The position numbers and the translations under genes were made by a program. Below are positions 1 through 7,596 of a DNA stretch of 13,737 nt, piece by piece; position 1 is the first letter of the stretch; every line of letters begins with the position of its first letter. The stretch spans positions 1 to 13,737 of the forward strand of contig JASLCA010000347.1 in NCBI GenBank assembly GCA_030146225.1. Direction: 5' to 3'. The notes beneath the pieces are model-generated. The model was not told the origin of the DNA. It did no database searches and saw only the letters and a program-made list of their open reading frames with translations. This DNA comes from Sphingobacterium sp. (lineage in GTDB: Bacteria > Bacteroidota > Bacteroidia > Sphingobacteriales > Sphingobacteriaceae).

Positions 1-87
1 CTTTCCTTGATCGCTGGTCCCTGCGCTTGCAAGGCCAATGCTAAAGACAAGCATAAAAGCTGTCAGAATTTGAGATAATCTTTTCAT
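1..87 (-). CDS. Secreted protein, N-terminal fragment (cut by window edge)
   Basis: Only the first 29 codons are present; the gene continues past the left edge. It starts at ATG 87-85 and reads MKRLSQILTAFMLVFSIG, then LASA and GTSDQGK. This is a textbook Sec signal peptide: Lys/Arg at positions 2-3, a hydrophobic core at about residues 5-19, and an A-S-A type cleavage site near residue 22. There is no lipobox Cys in what is visible, so the product should be periplasmic or exported rather than a lipoprotein. It lies 64 bases downstream of the histidine kinase stop on the same strand and has its own promoter-like element carrying the same direct repeat as the response regulator promoter. Function cannot be told from 29 residues. 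In Bacteroidota, small periplasmic proteins such as PepSY-like ones often sit beside such two-component genes, but that is only a guess here. Confidence 0.75.
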   Translation of the reverse strand, partial: MKRLSQILTAFMLVFSIGLASAGTSDQGK

Positions 88-113
88 TTTTACGAATTAT
101 TTAATTTATAAAA

Positions 114-151
114 CAAAAATCAATCTTAATTTAGGAAAAAATTAGGAAAAA
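114..151 (-). promoter_or_regulatory. Predicted response-regulator site plus -7 element before the secreted-protein gene
   Basis: On the plus strand TTAGGAAAA occurs at 131-139 and again at 142-150, an 11-base period, which is the usual spacing of OmpR/PhoB-family half-sites. The 18 bases at 134-151 (GGAAAAAATTAGGAAAAA) recur exactly at 2135-2152, upstream of the response regulator gene. Read on the minus strand, GATTTTTG (121-114) matches the Bacteroidota -7 consensus TAnnTTTG at five of six fixed positions and lies 13 bases from the repeat. The element sits between the histidine kinase stop (152-154) and the ATG at 87. The repeat and spacing are seen directly; regulator binding is inferred. 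Confidence 0.55.
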
Positions 152-1426
152 TTATTTTCTAAGGGAGAAAACATGTAAACCATCTAGAAAATCATATCGA
201 ATTTCCAAAGCCGGATATGTGGACACGATTGACTTAACAATAGCCAAGCCCAAGCCTGTTGAGCTTTTATCACTACTTTCCTTATGAAAGCGTTTAAATA
301 CCACTTCCCCATCTAAGGCTTTGCCCTGACTCTCATTTGTAACAAGAAATTCCGTAGCAGACAGACTAATTTTCAGTTCTCCAGCCAGCGGACTATACTT
401 TATCGCATTGCGCAGTAGATTAGAAATAAGAATGCTAGCTAAATCTACATCCATCTCCTGCACAAAATCACCTTGAACATCCCATAAAAGCTTTAGCTGC
501 TTATAATCAATAAAATCTTGTAGCTCTTCGATCAGCCCTTCAGTAACAGTCTTAAAGGACACCAAGCTAATATTTCTATACTGCTTATTATCAATCCTCG
601 ACAGCATTAACAAGGATTTATTTAGGTTGACCAGCCGTAGCAAAGAGGCCTTTGCATCTGCAATCTGGGTCAGCTGCTTTTCATTCAGCGCCTCATCATC
701 CAACAAGAGGTCAAACTTATTAATTGTAATGGCCAAGGGCGTTTGCAACTCATGAGCAGCATTCTCAATAAACAGCTTCTGCTCCTCAAAGAGGTTTTCA
801 TTACGCATCCACATGCGTTGGATTTCGGCATGTAGTTTATTAAACTCCAAGACATTGGTTTGCAAGGGGATTAACTTATCCTTAACCCCAAAGCGATAAT
901 GGCTTAGATTTTCCAGAATGGTATTAAAGGGCTTCCAGGCCTTGCGCAGGACTAAGGCATTGATCAAGTACAGGCTTAAGACCAACAGCACATAAAGGAC
1001 AATGAGAGCGGTAGTAAGGTCGTAGATCAAATCATCTTCCTCAACAGTAGAGGTACGTATTTCTAAATGGTACAATTGCTCATCAGGCCCTACAAAACCA
1101 GTTTGCAACAGCCTATAAGGCTCCTCCTCTTCATCATAGGGCATATAAAACAATGCACTGCTCAAGCGGTTCTTCTTCGAATAGCTATCCTCATCAGCAG
1201 GCAGAATACGAAATTGATTTATCCCAAATTCACGTGTTTGCAGGAGTTCAGGATGCGCATAGACCTCCCTTAAAATCTCAATTTTCTGATTTTTCAAGCC
1301 ATCGTCCACATTGTCATATACCTCATCCAAGATATAGGCATAAAACAAAGAGGCCCAAACGGCCATAATCAACAGGAAGGCTATTACCAAATACCTAAGC
1401 GTGTAATTCTTTAAGGAGATACTCAT
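152..1426 (-). CDS. Two-component sensor histidine kinase
   Basis: A 424-residue membrane histidine kinase that should phosphorylate the adjacent regulator. There is a transmembrane segment at about residues 12-33, an extracytoplasmic sensor loop at about 34-136, a second transmembrane segment at about 138-160, and a HAMP-like linker at about 161-205. The dimerisation/phosphoacceptor helix carries AAHELQTPL with the phosphorylated His at 225; Gln replaces the common Arg of HELRTPL. The ATPase domain has the N box around SNLLRNAIKYSP (335-346) and the G box STGLGLAIVKSI (389-400). The sensor loop is acid-rich, with an Asp/Glu run at 98-102 and another at 129-132. The ATG directly follows the TAG stop of the regulator gene with no spacer and no Shine-Dalgarno, so the two are surely co-transcribed. 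Family membership is certain; the signal sensed is unknown. Confidence 0.96.
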   Translation of the reverse strand: MSISLKNYTLRYLVIAFLLIMAVWASLFYAYILDEVYDNVDDGLKNQKIEILREVYAHPELLQTREFGINQFRILPADEDSYSKKNRLSSALFYMPYDEEEEPYRLLQTGFVGPDEQLYHLEIRTSTVEEDDLIYDLTTALIVLYVLLVLSLYLINALVLRKAWKPFNTILENLSHYRFGVKDKLIPLQTNVLEFNKLHAEIQRMWMRNENLFEEQKLFIENAAHELQTPLAITINKFDLLLDDEALNEKQLTQIADAKASLLRLVNLNKSLLMLSRIDNKQYRNISLVSFKTVTEGLIEELQDFIDYKQLKLLWDVQGDFVQEMDVDLASILISNLLRNAIKYSPLAGELKISLSATEFLVTNESQGKALDGEVVFKRFHKESSDKSSTGLGLAIVKSIVSTYPALEIRYDFLDGLHVFSLRK

Positions 1427-2098
1427 CTAAACTAGCTTATAACCTACCCCATAGACTGCCTGTAAATCCACATTGGCCTTTTGATCTTTAAGCTTTTTTC
1501 GGAGATTCTTAACCTGCGAATAGATAAAGTCTAAGCTATCTGCCTGATCTATATTGTCACCCCAAACCGATTCAGCCAAGCTAATCTTCTGTACTAGCTT
1601 CTCCGGCCTCAGCATAAAATAATACAGTAAATCATACTCCTTACGATTTAGCACGATCTCCTCATTATTGACCAGTACCCGGCGATCATCTGGACTTAGG
1701 GCCAGGTTCTTAAAGACAAGCAGCTGCTCCCCTTGCTGATTGTTACGTCGTATTACCGACTTAACCCGAGCCAAGAGCTCAGCCAGGTGAAAAGGCTTTG
1801 CCAAATAATCATCCGCACCCAGCTCCAAGCCAGCCACCTTGTCTTCCACCGCATCCTTGGCCGATATAATAATTACCGAATCACTCTTACCCAAGTCTCT
1901 GAGATTTCGCAAAAGACCCATTCCTGAACCTCCAGGCAGCATAATATCCAAGAGAATGCAATCATAGTCATAGTTGGAAAGCTTATCCATGCCCGAGGCA
2001 AAGTCAAATGCAGTCTCTACAAGATACTTTTCTTGTTCAAGAAACTGTTGTATAACAGTGCTTAATTCGACTTCGTCTTCAATGATTAGGATTTTCAT
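1427..2098 (-). CDS. OmpR/PhoB-family response regulator
   Basis: A 223-residue DNA-binding response regulator, full length for the family. The receiver domain covers about residues 1-115: acidic pocket E7/D8/E9, phosphoacceptor Asp51 in LLDIMLPGGSG, conserved Ser79 in the IIISA strand, and Lys101 in YLAKPFH. The winged-helix output domain follows at about 127-223, with LNRKEYDLLYYFMLRPEK (150-167) and the C-terminal YGVGYKLV typical of the OmpR subfamily. It is the first gene of a regulator-kinase pair, and the kinase starts right after its stop codon. A tandem direct repeat lies 37 bases upstream of the ATG and recurs before the secreted-protein gene, which suggests autoregulation and direct control of that gene. 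Several Bacteroidota pairs look like this, so no gene symbol is given. Confidence 0.96.
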   Translation of the reverse strand: MKILIIEDEVELSTVIQQFLEQEKYLVETAFDFASGMDKLSNYDYDCILLDIMLPGGSGMGLLRNLRDLGKSDSVIIISAKDAVEDKVAGLELGADDYLAKPFHLAELLARVKSVIRRNNQQGEQLLVFKNLALSPDDRRVLVNNEEIVLNRKEYDLLYYFMLRPEKLVQKISLAESVWGDNIDQADSLDFIYSQVKNLRKKLKDQKANVDLQAVYGVGYKLV

Positions 2099-2114
2099 AA
2101 ATCTACTTTAAGTA

Positions 2115-2154
2115 CAATTTTAGCTACTAATAATGGAAAAAATTAGGAAAAAAA
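2115..2154 (-). promoter_or_regulatory. Predicted autoregulated promoter of the response regulator gene
   Basis: On the plus strand TAATGGAAAAA (2131-2141) and ATTAGGAAAAA (2142-2152) form a direct repeat with GG at 2135 and 2146, an 11-base period. The 18 bases 2135-2152 are identical to 134-151. On the minus strand TAAAATTG (2122-2115) matches TAnnTTTG at five of six fixed positions and is 13 bases from the repeat, exactly as at the other site. The repeat would overlap the -33 region, the usual position for activation by OmpR-type regulators. Binding is inferred, not shown. Confidence 0.55.
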
Positions 2155-2337
2155 TAAAAACATTCATATTAAGGTTAGATTAATTGCGTTGATAACTATG
2201 TAAATAGCATGCAAACCTTATCTTTGTCATGGTATTACGGATGAAAAGAATAAATTGCTTATTTAAACATTTGTCTACTTTTTACGTTCTTAAGTTGAAC
2301 GATCAATCTATTGAATAACATATAAAAACACGCGATT
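2155..2337 (+). promoter_or_regulatory. Leader and promoter region of tamB
   Basis: This AT-rich spacer lies between the divergent regulator and tamB genes. It holds a perfect -7 element TATCTTTG at 2219-2226, but no TTTG at the usual distance upstream, so promoter strength is unclear. Transcription from there would leave a 5' leader of roughly 105 bases before the TTG start of tamB. ATTAAG-GTTAG-ATTAAT at 2168-2184 is a second 11-base-period direct repeat of OmpR-family type, different in sequence from the GGAAAA repeats. A short frame (ATG 2241 to stop 2316-2318, 25 codons) is present but has no supporting evidence. No tRNA or riboswitch-like fold was recognised. Confidence 0.4.
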
Positions 2338-5300
2338 TTGAATAAATATGGACGAATAGCTTTAAAAGCTTTCCTTTGGTTTGTAGCGAGTGTAATTGTA
2401 CTCTTTCTGCTGATCATCTTTCTTATTAGAATACCTGCAGTTCAAAATTACGTTGTCGGAAAAGTAACACACTATGTATCAGACAAAATCGGCACCCCGG
2501 TATCGATTGGCTACATTAATATTACCTTTCCCAAGAAGCTAGTGCTAGAGAATGTATACTTTGAAGATCAGAGCAAGGATACTTTAATTGCTGGAGAGAA
2601 ATTGATGGTAGACATCAATATGCTTAAGTTATTACAAAATACAGTAGAGGTTCAATCTATAGACTTAGAAGGCATCACAGCCAAAATACAGCGTACCCTA
2701 CCTGATAGTAGCTTTAATTTCGATTATATAATTAATGCCTTTACCACTGAGCAGAAACCTAGCAGCAGCTCGGATACCAGCTCGGCCTTACAGTTCAACA
2801 TTAATGATGTGGTCCTTAAGCGTATTCATGTGCTCTACAATGATGAAGTTATAGGCACCCGTGCAGCCATTCAACTAAAGCATTTTGACAGCAAGGTTAA
2901 GAAGTTTGACCTCAGCAAGAATATGGCCTTTGCATTGCCTAAAATTAAGATTGATGGCTTGCAAGCGGATATTAAACAATGGCAAAGCAACCCCGACAGT
3001 GACCTCCCAAAAGCCGAGGACTTCGGGATTGAACAGACAGCCGCAGAGGCAGCTAGCAGTTTATTGCCTGATATTGACATCAAGCAGATTGACCTATCGG
3101 ATATACATGTACGCTATGCGGACAACAGCTCAGCGATGGACACGAAGTTTGACATTCAGAACTTCGCGGCCAATATCCATAAAATAGACCTGAATCTAGA
3201 GCTTGTACAGCTCGGTAAGCTGGTCCTATCCAAAGCCGATGCAGCAATCCTAATGGGGAAAGTGCAGCAGCAAAAGACAGCGAGTCAGCCAAGTGCTAAG
3301 CCCGCCAACTGGGTCGTGAGTGCAGATAAGATTGTATTACAAGAGATTAACGCGAAGTATGTAGATAATAATCAGGCCCGAATGCAAGGCTTTGACTACG
3401 GCAATATTGCCATAAACAATCTACAAGGGGAGCTTACAGACCTTTATTATTCATCCGACTCCATCTCAGGATCCCTAAAATCTCTTATGGCCAAGGATAG
3501 ATCGGGCTTTAATCTAAAAAAACTACAAGGAGACTTTGTATACACCGAGCAGGGCGCTATTATCAAAAACCTGCTTGCGCAAACCCCAAGGACGACCATT
3601 CGGGATTATATCAAGATCAGTTATCCCTCTTTGGATGCAATATCCAAAAACCCAGGGCTGATTAGCATCGATGCCAAGATTAAAAAATCGACCATTGATA
3701 TGCGGGATATGCTCTACTTTGCACCCGAGCTAACGACAATTGATGCCATGAAGCCGCTTGTTGCGCAGCATTTCTACATAGATGGGAATATTAAAGGGCG
3801 TGTGGACAACCTTTCAATTCCGCACCTAGAATTTAAGGCCCTGGACAAAACTCATGTTATAGCGAGTGCATCAATCAAAGGACTTCCTGATGTAGACAAG
3901 TTAAATATTGATCTAAATATTAAAAAGCTAACGACTGGCAGAGGAGATATTGTACGTTTAGTGGATAAGTCTTTACTGCCAGACAACTTCGTCCTGCCCA
4001 ACTCCATCAGTTTAGTAGGAACATTTAAAGGCGGCACTACAGGCTTTGACACCAAGCTAAAGCTGGTTACCGAAAAAGGAAATGCCTCCGTCAATGGAAA
4101 CCTAAATATGGGTCGGGATACCACCTATGATGCCTATGTGACGATTGACAACTTCAATATAGGAAGCCTTCTGGATCAAGACTCGGTCTTGGGGCAGCTC
4201 TCTGCGGAAGCCCGCGTAACGGGTACTGGACTGAATCCCAAGACAATGAACAGCAAGATCAATGGCAAGCTTAATATGCTTGAAGCCATGGGCTATACCT
4301 ACCGCAATATTGATCTTGATATTGACGCCATGGATGGAGATATTGCGGGTAAAATTATCAGCCCAGATCCCAACCTACAGGTAAACCTAAACTTTGCAGC
4401 CGACATGCGCAACCTTTACCCAAAGGTACATGCAGAAGTAATGATTGACAGCGTCAACCTCAAAAACTTAAAGCTGTTGGATGACGACCTGAGGTACCAT
4501 GGCAAGATTGTGGCGGACTTTGAAACGGCAGACATCAACCATCTCAATGGGTCAATTATTGTCTCCAAATCCTCGATTGCCTATAATAATGAACGCTTTA
4601 CCTTGGATTCTGTATCGCTAATTGCTAAAGCAGACACCAATAGAAATACCCTTATCCTAAAAGCAGGATTTTTAGATGCCCACTTAGTAGGACGCTACAA
4701 GCTTACTGAACTTGGCAGCTCCATACAGGATATTCTACAGATGTACTACAACCCCAAGGGGCTTCCGCCAAGCAAGGTGGCCTATTCAGCGCAAAACTTT
4801 GAGTTTAGTGCCAACCTGAGGAATACCAAGTTTATACGCGACTTCTTGCCTAAATTAGAGTCTATGCAGGATATCAGTCTGGATGGAACCTTTAATAGTG
4901 AGACCAAGAGCCTTATGGCCAAGCTTATTGCCCCCAAGCTAGTATATGATGGCATGTTGGTACAAGATATCGGGATAGATCTAACCACAGCCGACAGCAC
5001 CTTGTACTATTCGGCGCTGATCAACAAGATCAAAGTCAATAATATAGAGTTGAATAATACCGTCTTTAGTGGAAGTGTATTTGAAAACAACCTAGACTTT
5101 GGACTATGGGTTAAAGATGCTAAGGACAAAGAACGCTACCACTTAGGCGCAAAAATGCGCGTTACCGAGAATAATTATATACTAAGCCTCAATGAAGACG
5201 GGCTTATGCTTAACTATGACAAGTGGCAGATTGATCCCAGCAATGCGCTGAGCTTTGGAACGGCCGGCATGCGGGCGCATAATTTCAGACTCCTAAACGA

Positions 5301-7596
5301 TGGACAAGAGCTCCTTATACAATCGCAGGATTCTGTAACGAACTCCCCAATTAATTTGAGCTTTAATAATTTTAGAATAGAAACCCTAACGGAGATTTTA
5401 GATTCCGAAAGCTTAAACTTAGGCGGTAGTATCAATGGAAGTGCCACAGTATCCCGTTTAGAGTCCACTCCTGTCTTTGTCTCAGACATTAAGATCGAAA
5501 AATTCTACTTTGGGCAAGACACCATTGGAAATATACTTGTAAAGGTGAACAACATTAAGGAAAACACCTTCTCAACGGACATCCGAGTGACGGAGAATGG
5601 AAATGATATACAGCTAATAGGAGACTTTGTAAGTCCGCCAGAGGGAAAGGGCACAATAAATGCAAAATTGAGCCTGAAGCCTATGAAGCTATCCACTATT
5701 CAAGCCTTTAGCATGGGCTATTTAGAGGATTCCGAAGGCGACCTAAGTGGAGAACTCCTTATAACCGGAGCCTTAGATGCACCCCGGATCAATGGAAACG
5801 CCACCTTCAATGAGGCGAAAATAAATATTGCGATGTTAAACGCAGATCTGAAGATGGACAAGCAGACTATCTATTTTAATGATCAAGGCATACAGTTTAA
5901 ACAATTTGAAATTAAGGACATACGGGGCAATAGCGCAAAAATAAATGGCAGCATTAAAACCAGCAGCTATACCGACTTTGTCTTTAATCTAAACTTAAGC
6001 ACAGATGATTTTGCAGCAGTAAATTCTACCCGCGAAGACAATGATTTATTTTATGGCAAGCTATACATCACTTCCAACCTACGCATTACTGGAAATCTGG
6101 ATAAGCCAAGGATTGATGGAAATGTAAAAGCCAACAATAAGACGGACTTTGTCTTTATCGTGCCCAATGATGATCCTGGCATTGCCCAACGGGATGGGGT
6201 AGTAAAATTTGTGAATCGCAGTGATACCGCAGCTACAAATGTATTTGCGAAGTTGGATTCCATGACCACAGCGACGCGACTATCTGGCTATGACATCGCC
6301 CTCAACCTTTCCACAGATCGGGACGCCAAGTTTAAGGTTGTACTCGACGAGGGTACCAATGATGCCTTGCTTATTCAGGGTGTGGCGGAATTAAATACGA
6401 CCATCGATGCTAGCGACAAGATTACGATGTCGGGTACATTCACCGTGGAGAAAGGGAAATACTCCTTCTCCTTTGGCCCGATTACCAAGGACTTTGGCTT
6501 TAGCAAGGGAAGTACCATCACTTGGAATGGAGACCCCTTGGATGCGCAGCTTAATATTACGGCACTCTATACAAATAAGTTTTCAAGCTTAGAATTAGTA
6601 CAATCACAGATTGGTTCTGAAAATCAAAACCTGTATAAACAGCGTATCCCCTTTGATGTAAAACTAATCCTAACCGGAGAGCTCTTCAAGCCGATCATAA
6701 ACTTTGACATTGACTTGGATGAGAACAATGCCATCGCTTCACAGGATGTGATTAGCAAGGTCAATATCGCTTTGGCTAACTTACGGGAAGATCCTGCAGA
6801 ACTTAATAAGCAAGTATTCTCCTTAATAGCCCTTGGACGCTTTATGTCAGCAAATCCATTTGAAAGTTTATCCGGAGGAGGCACTGAATCCTTAGTTCGG
6901 AGTACCGTAAGTTCCTTGCTGACAAGCCAGCTTAACAATCTCGCATCTGACCTTATTCAAGGTGTAGAGTTGGATTTCAACCTACAATCAGAGGAAGATT
7001 ACCTGACAGGCGCAGCAGAGACAAGGACCGACTTAAATGTAGGTATCTCCAAAATGTTATTTGACGACCGCTTAAAAATAACAATTGGCTCCAACTTTGA
7101 GGTAGAAGGAAACTCTAGACCAGGTGAAAAATCAGCAAATATTGCAGGAGATATCTCCCTAGAGTACCAGCTTTCAAAAGATGGCCGTTATTTTGCGCGC
7201 GTATACCGTAAGGATCAATACCAAGCTACCCTACAAGGGCAATTTGTAGAAACAGGTATAGGATTTATTATCAATATGAGCTACGACAGATTTAGAGAAT
7301 TATTTATGTCTTCGAAAGCATTGGATCAGTATTACAATACCGAAAGTAAAGGATTTAGAAGAAGGTTTGACGTGGAACGTATGGAAGTTGACTCTATCTA
7401 TAGAGATAGTGTACGCCTAATTATCCGTGACAGCTTGATGCAACATAGCCCTGAATACAGAAAACGTATTGAAGAACGTGAAAAAGACAGCATAAAGCCA
7501 GAACCAAAAAACAATAAGCCTGCTGATATAGTAGCAGATACAACGCGAAAAGCTATAAGAAATGAAGAGGACGAAAGGAGCAATAATGAAAAATAG
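2338..7596 (+). CDS. tamB: TamB-family translocation and assembly module protein
   Basis: A 1752-residue AsmA/TamB-type protein, within the large size range usual in Bacteroidota. One transmembrane helix at about residues 8-29 anchors it in the inner membrane. The rest should be a long periplasmic beta-groove reaching the outer membrane, helping assemble outer-membrane proteins and possibly carrying lipids. The start of the periplasmic part, with a DTLIAGEKL motif, resembles Bacteroidota TamB. The conserved C-terminal TamB domain spans about residues 1240-1660, including GKYSFSFGPITKDF (about 1373), a WNGDPLDAQL stretch, FSLIALGRFM (about 1495) and GIGFIINMSYDRF (about 1641). About 90 highly charged residues follow. 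The first in-frame ATG lies some 90 codons inside the gene, after the membrane helix, so TTG at 2338 (or ATT at 2335) is the start. It overlaps the TamA-like gene by 11 bases, which supports a shared role. Confidence 0.95.
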   Translation: MNKYGRIALKAFLWFVASVIVLFLLIIFLIRIPAVQNYVVGKVTHYVSDKIGTPVSIGYINITFPKKLVLENVYFEDQSKDTLIAGEKLMVDINMLKLLQNTVEVQSIDLEGITAKIQRTLPDSSFNFDYIINAFTTEQKPSSSSDTSSALQFNINDVVLKRIHVLYNDEVIGTRAAIQLKHFDSKVKKFDLSKNMAFALPKIKIDGLQADIKQWQSNPDSDLPKAEDFGIEQTAAEAASSLLPDIDIKQIDLSDIHVRYADNSSAMDTKFDIQNFAANIHKIDLNLELVQLGKLVLSKADAAILMGKVQQQKTASQPSAKPANWVVSADKIVLQEINAKYVDNNQARMQGFDYGNIAINNLQGELTDLYYSSDSISGSLKSLMAKDRSGFNLKKLQGDFVYTEQGAIIKNLLAQTPRTTIRDYIKISYPSLDAISKNPGLISIDAKIKKSTIDMRDMLYFAPELTTIDAMKPLVAQHFYIDGNIKGRVDNLSIPHLEFKALDKTHVIASASIKGLPDVDKLNIDLNIKKLTTGRGDIVRLVDKSLLPDNFVLPNSISLVGTFKGGTTGFDTKLKLVTEKGNASVNGNLNMGRDTTYDAYVTIDNFNIGSLLDQDSVLGQLSAEARVTGTGLNPKTMNSKINGKLNMLEAMGYTYRNIDLDIDAMDGDIAGKIISPDPNLQVNLNFAADMRNLYPKVHAEVMIDSVNLKNLKLLDDDLRYHGKIVADFETADINHLNGSIIVSKSSIAYNNERFTLDSVSLIAKADTNRNTLILKAGFLDAHLVGRYKLTELGSSIQDILQMYYNPKGLPPSKVAYSAQNFEFSANLRNTKFIRDFLPKLESMQDISLDGTFNSETKSLMAKLIAPKLVYDGMLVQDIGIDLTTADSTLYYSALINKIKVNNIELNNTVFSGSVFENNLDFGLWVKDAKDKERYHLGAKMRVTENNYILSLNEDGLMLNYDKWQIDPSNALSFGTAGMRAHNFRLLNDGQELLIQSQDSVTNSPINLSFNNFRIETLTEILDSESLNLGGSINGSATVSRLESTPVFVSDIKIEKFYFGQDTIGNILVKVNNIKENTFSTDIRVTENGNDIQLIGDFVSPPEGKGTINAKLSLKPMKLSTIQAFSMGYLEDSEGDLSGELLITGALDAPRINGNATFNEAKINIAMLNADLKMDKQTIYFNDQGIQFKQFEIKDIRGNSAKINGSIKTSSYTDFVFNLNLSTDDFAAVNSTREDNDLFYGKLYITSNLRITGNLDKPRIDGNVKANNKTDFVFIVPNDDPGIAQRDGVVKFVNRSDTAATNVFAKLDSMTTATRLSGYDIALNLSTDRDAKFKVVLDEGTNDALLIQGVAELNTTIDASDKITMSGTFTVEKGKYSFSFGPITKDFGFSKGSTITWNGDPLDAQLNITALYTNKFSSLELVQSQIGSENQNLYKQRIPFDVKLILTGELFKPIINFDIDLDENNAIASQDVISKVNIALANLREDPAELNKQVFSLIALGRFMSANPFESLSGGGTESLVRSTVSSLLTSQLNNLASDLIQGVELDFNLQSEEDYLTGAAETRTDLNVGISKMLFDDRLKITIGSNFEVEGNSRPGEKSANIAGDISLEYQLSKDGRYFARVYRKDQYQATLQGQFVETGIGFIINMSYDRFRELFMSSKALDQYYNTESKGFRRRFDVERMEVDSIYRDSVRLIIRDSLMQHSPEYRKRIEEREKDSIKPEPKNNKPADIVADTTRKAIRNEEDERSNNEK
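7574..7580 (+). promoter_or_regulatory. Shine-Dalgarno sequence deciding the tamL start
   Basis: AAAGGAG lies five bases before ATG 7586 and inside the last codons of tamB. It decides for the ATG at 7586 over the in-frame ATG at 7562, which has no such signal and would place eight extra charged residues before the lipoprotein signal peptide. Strong Shine-Dalgarno sites are not the rule in this window, so this one suggests reinitiation or coupling after tamB. Confidence 0.8.

Noticed and set aside
2871..6938. Several 60-100 codon frames on the opposite strand and one in a shifted frame within tamB
   Set aside because: They have no recognisable domains or ribosome sites and lie within continuous TamB coding sequence.
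7562..7585. Upstream in-frame ATG of tamL at 7562
   Set aside because: It lacks a Shine-Dalgarno site and would put charged residues before the lipoprotein signal peptide; ATG 7586 has AAAGGAG at ideal distance.
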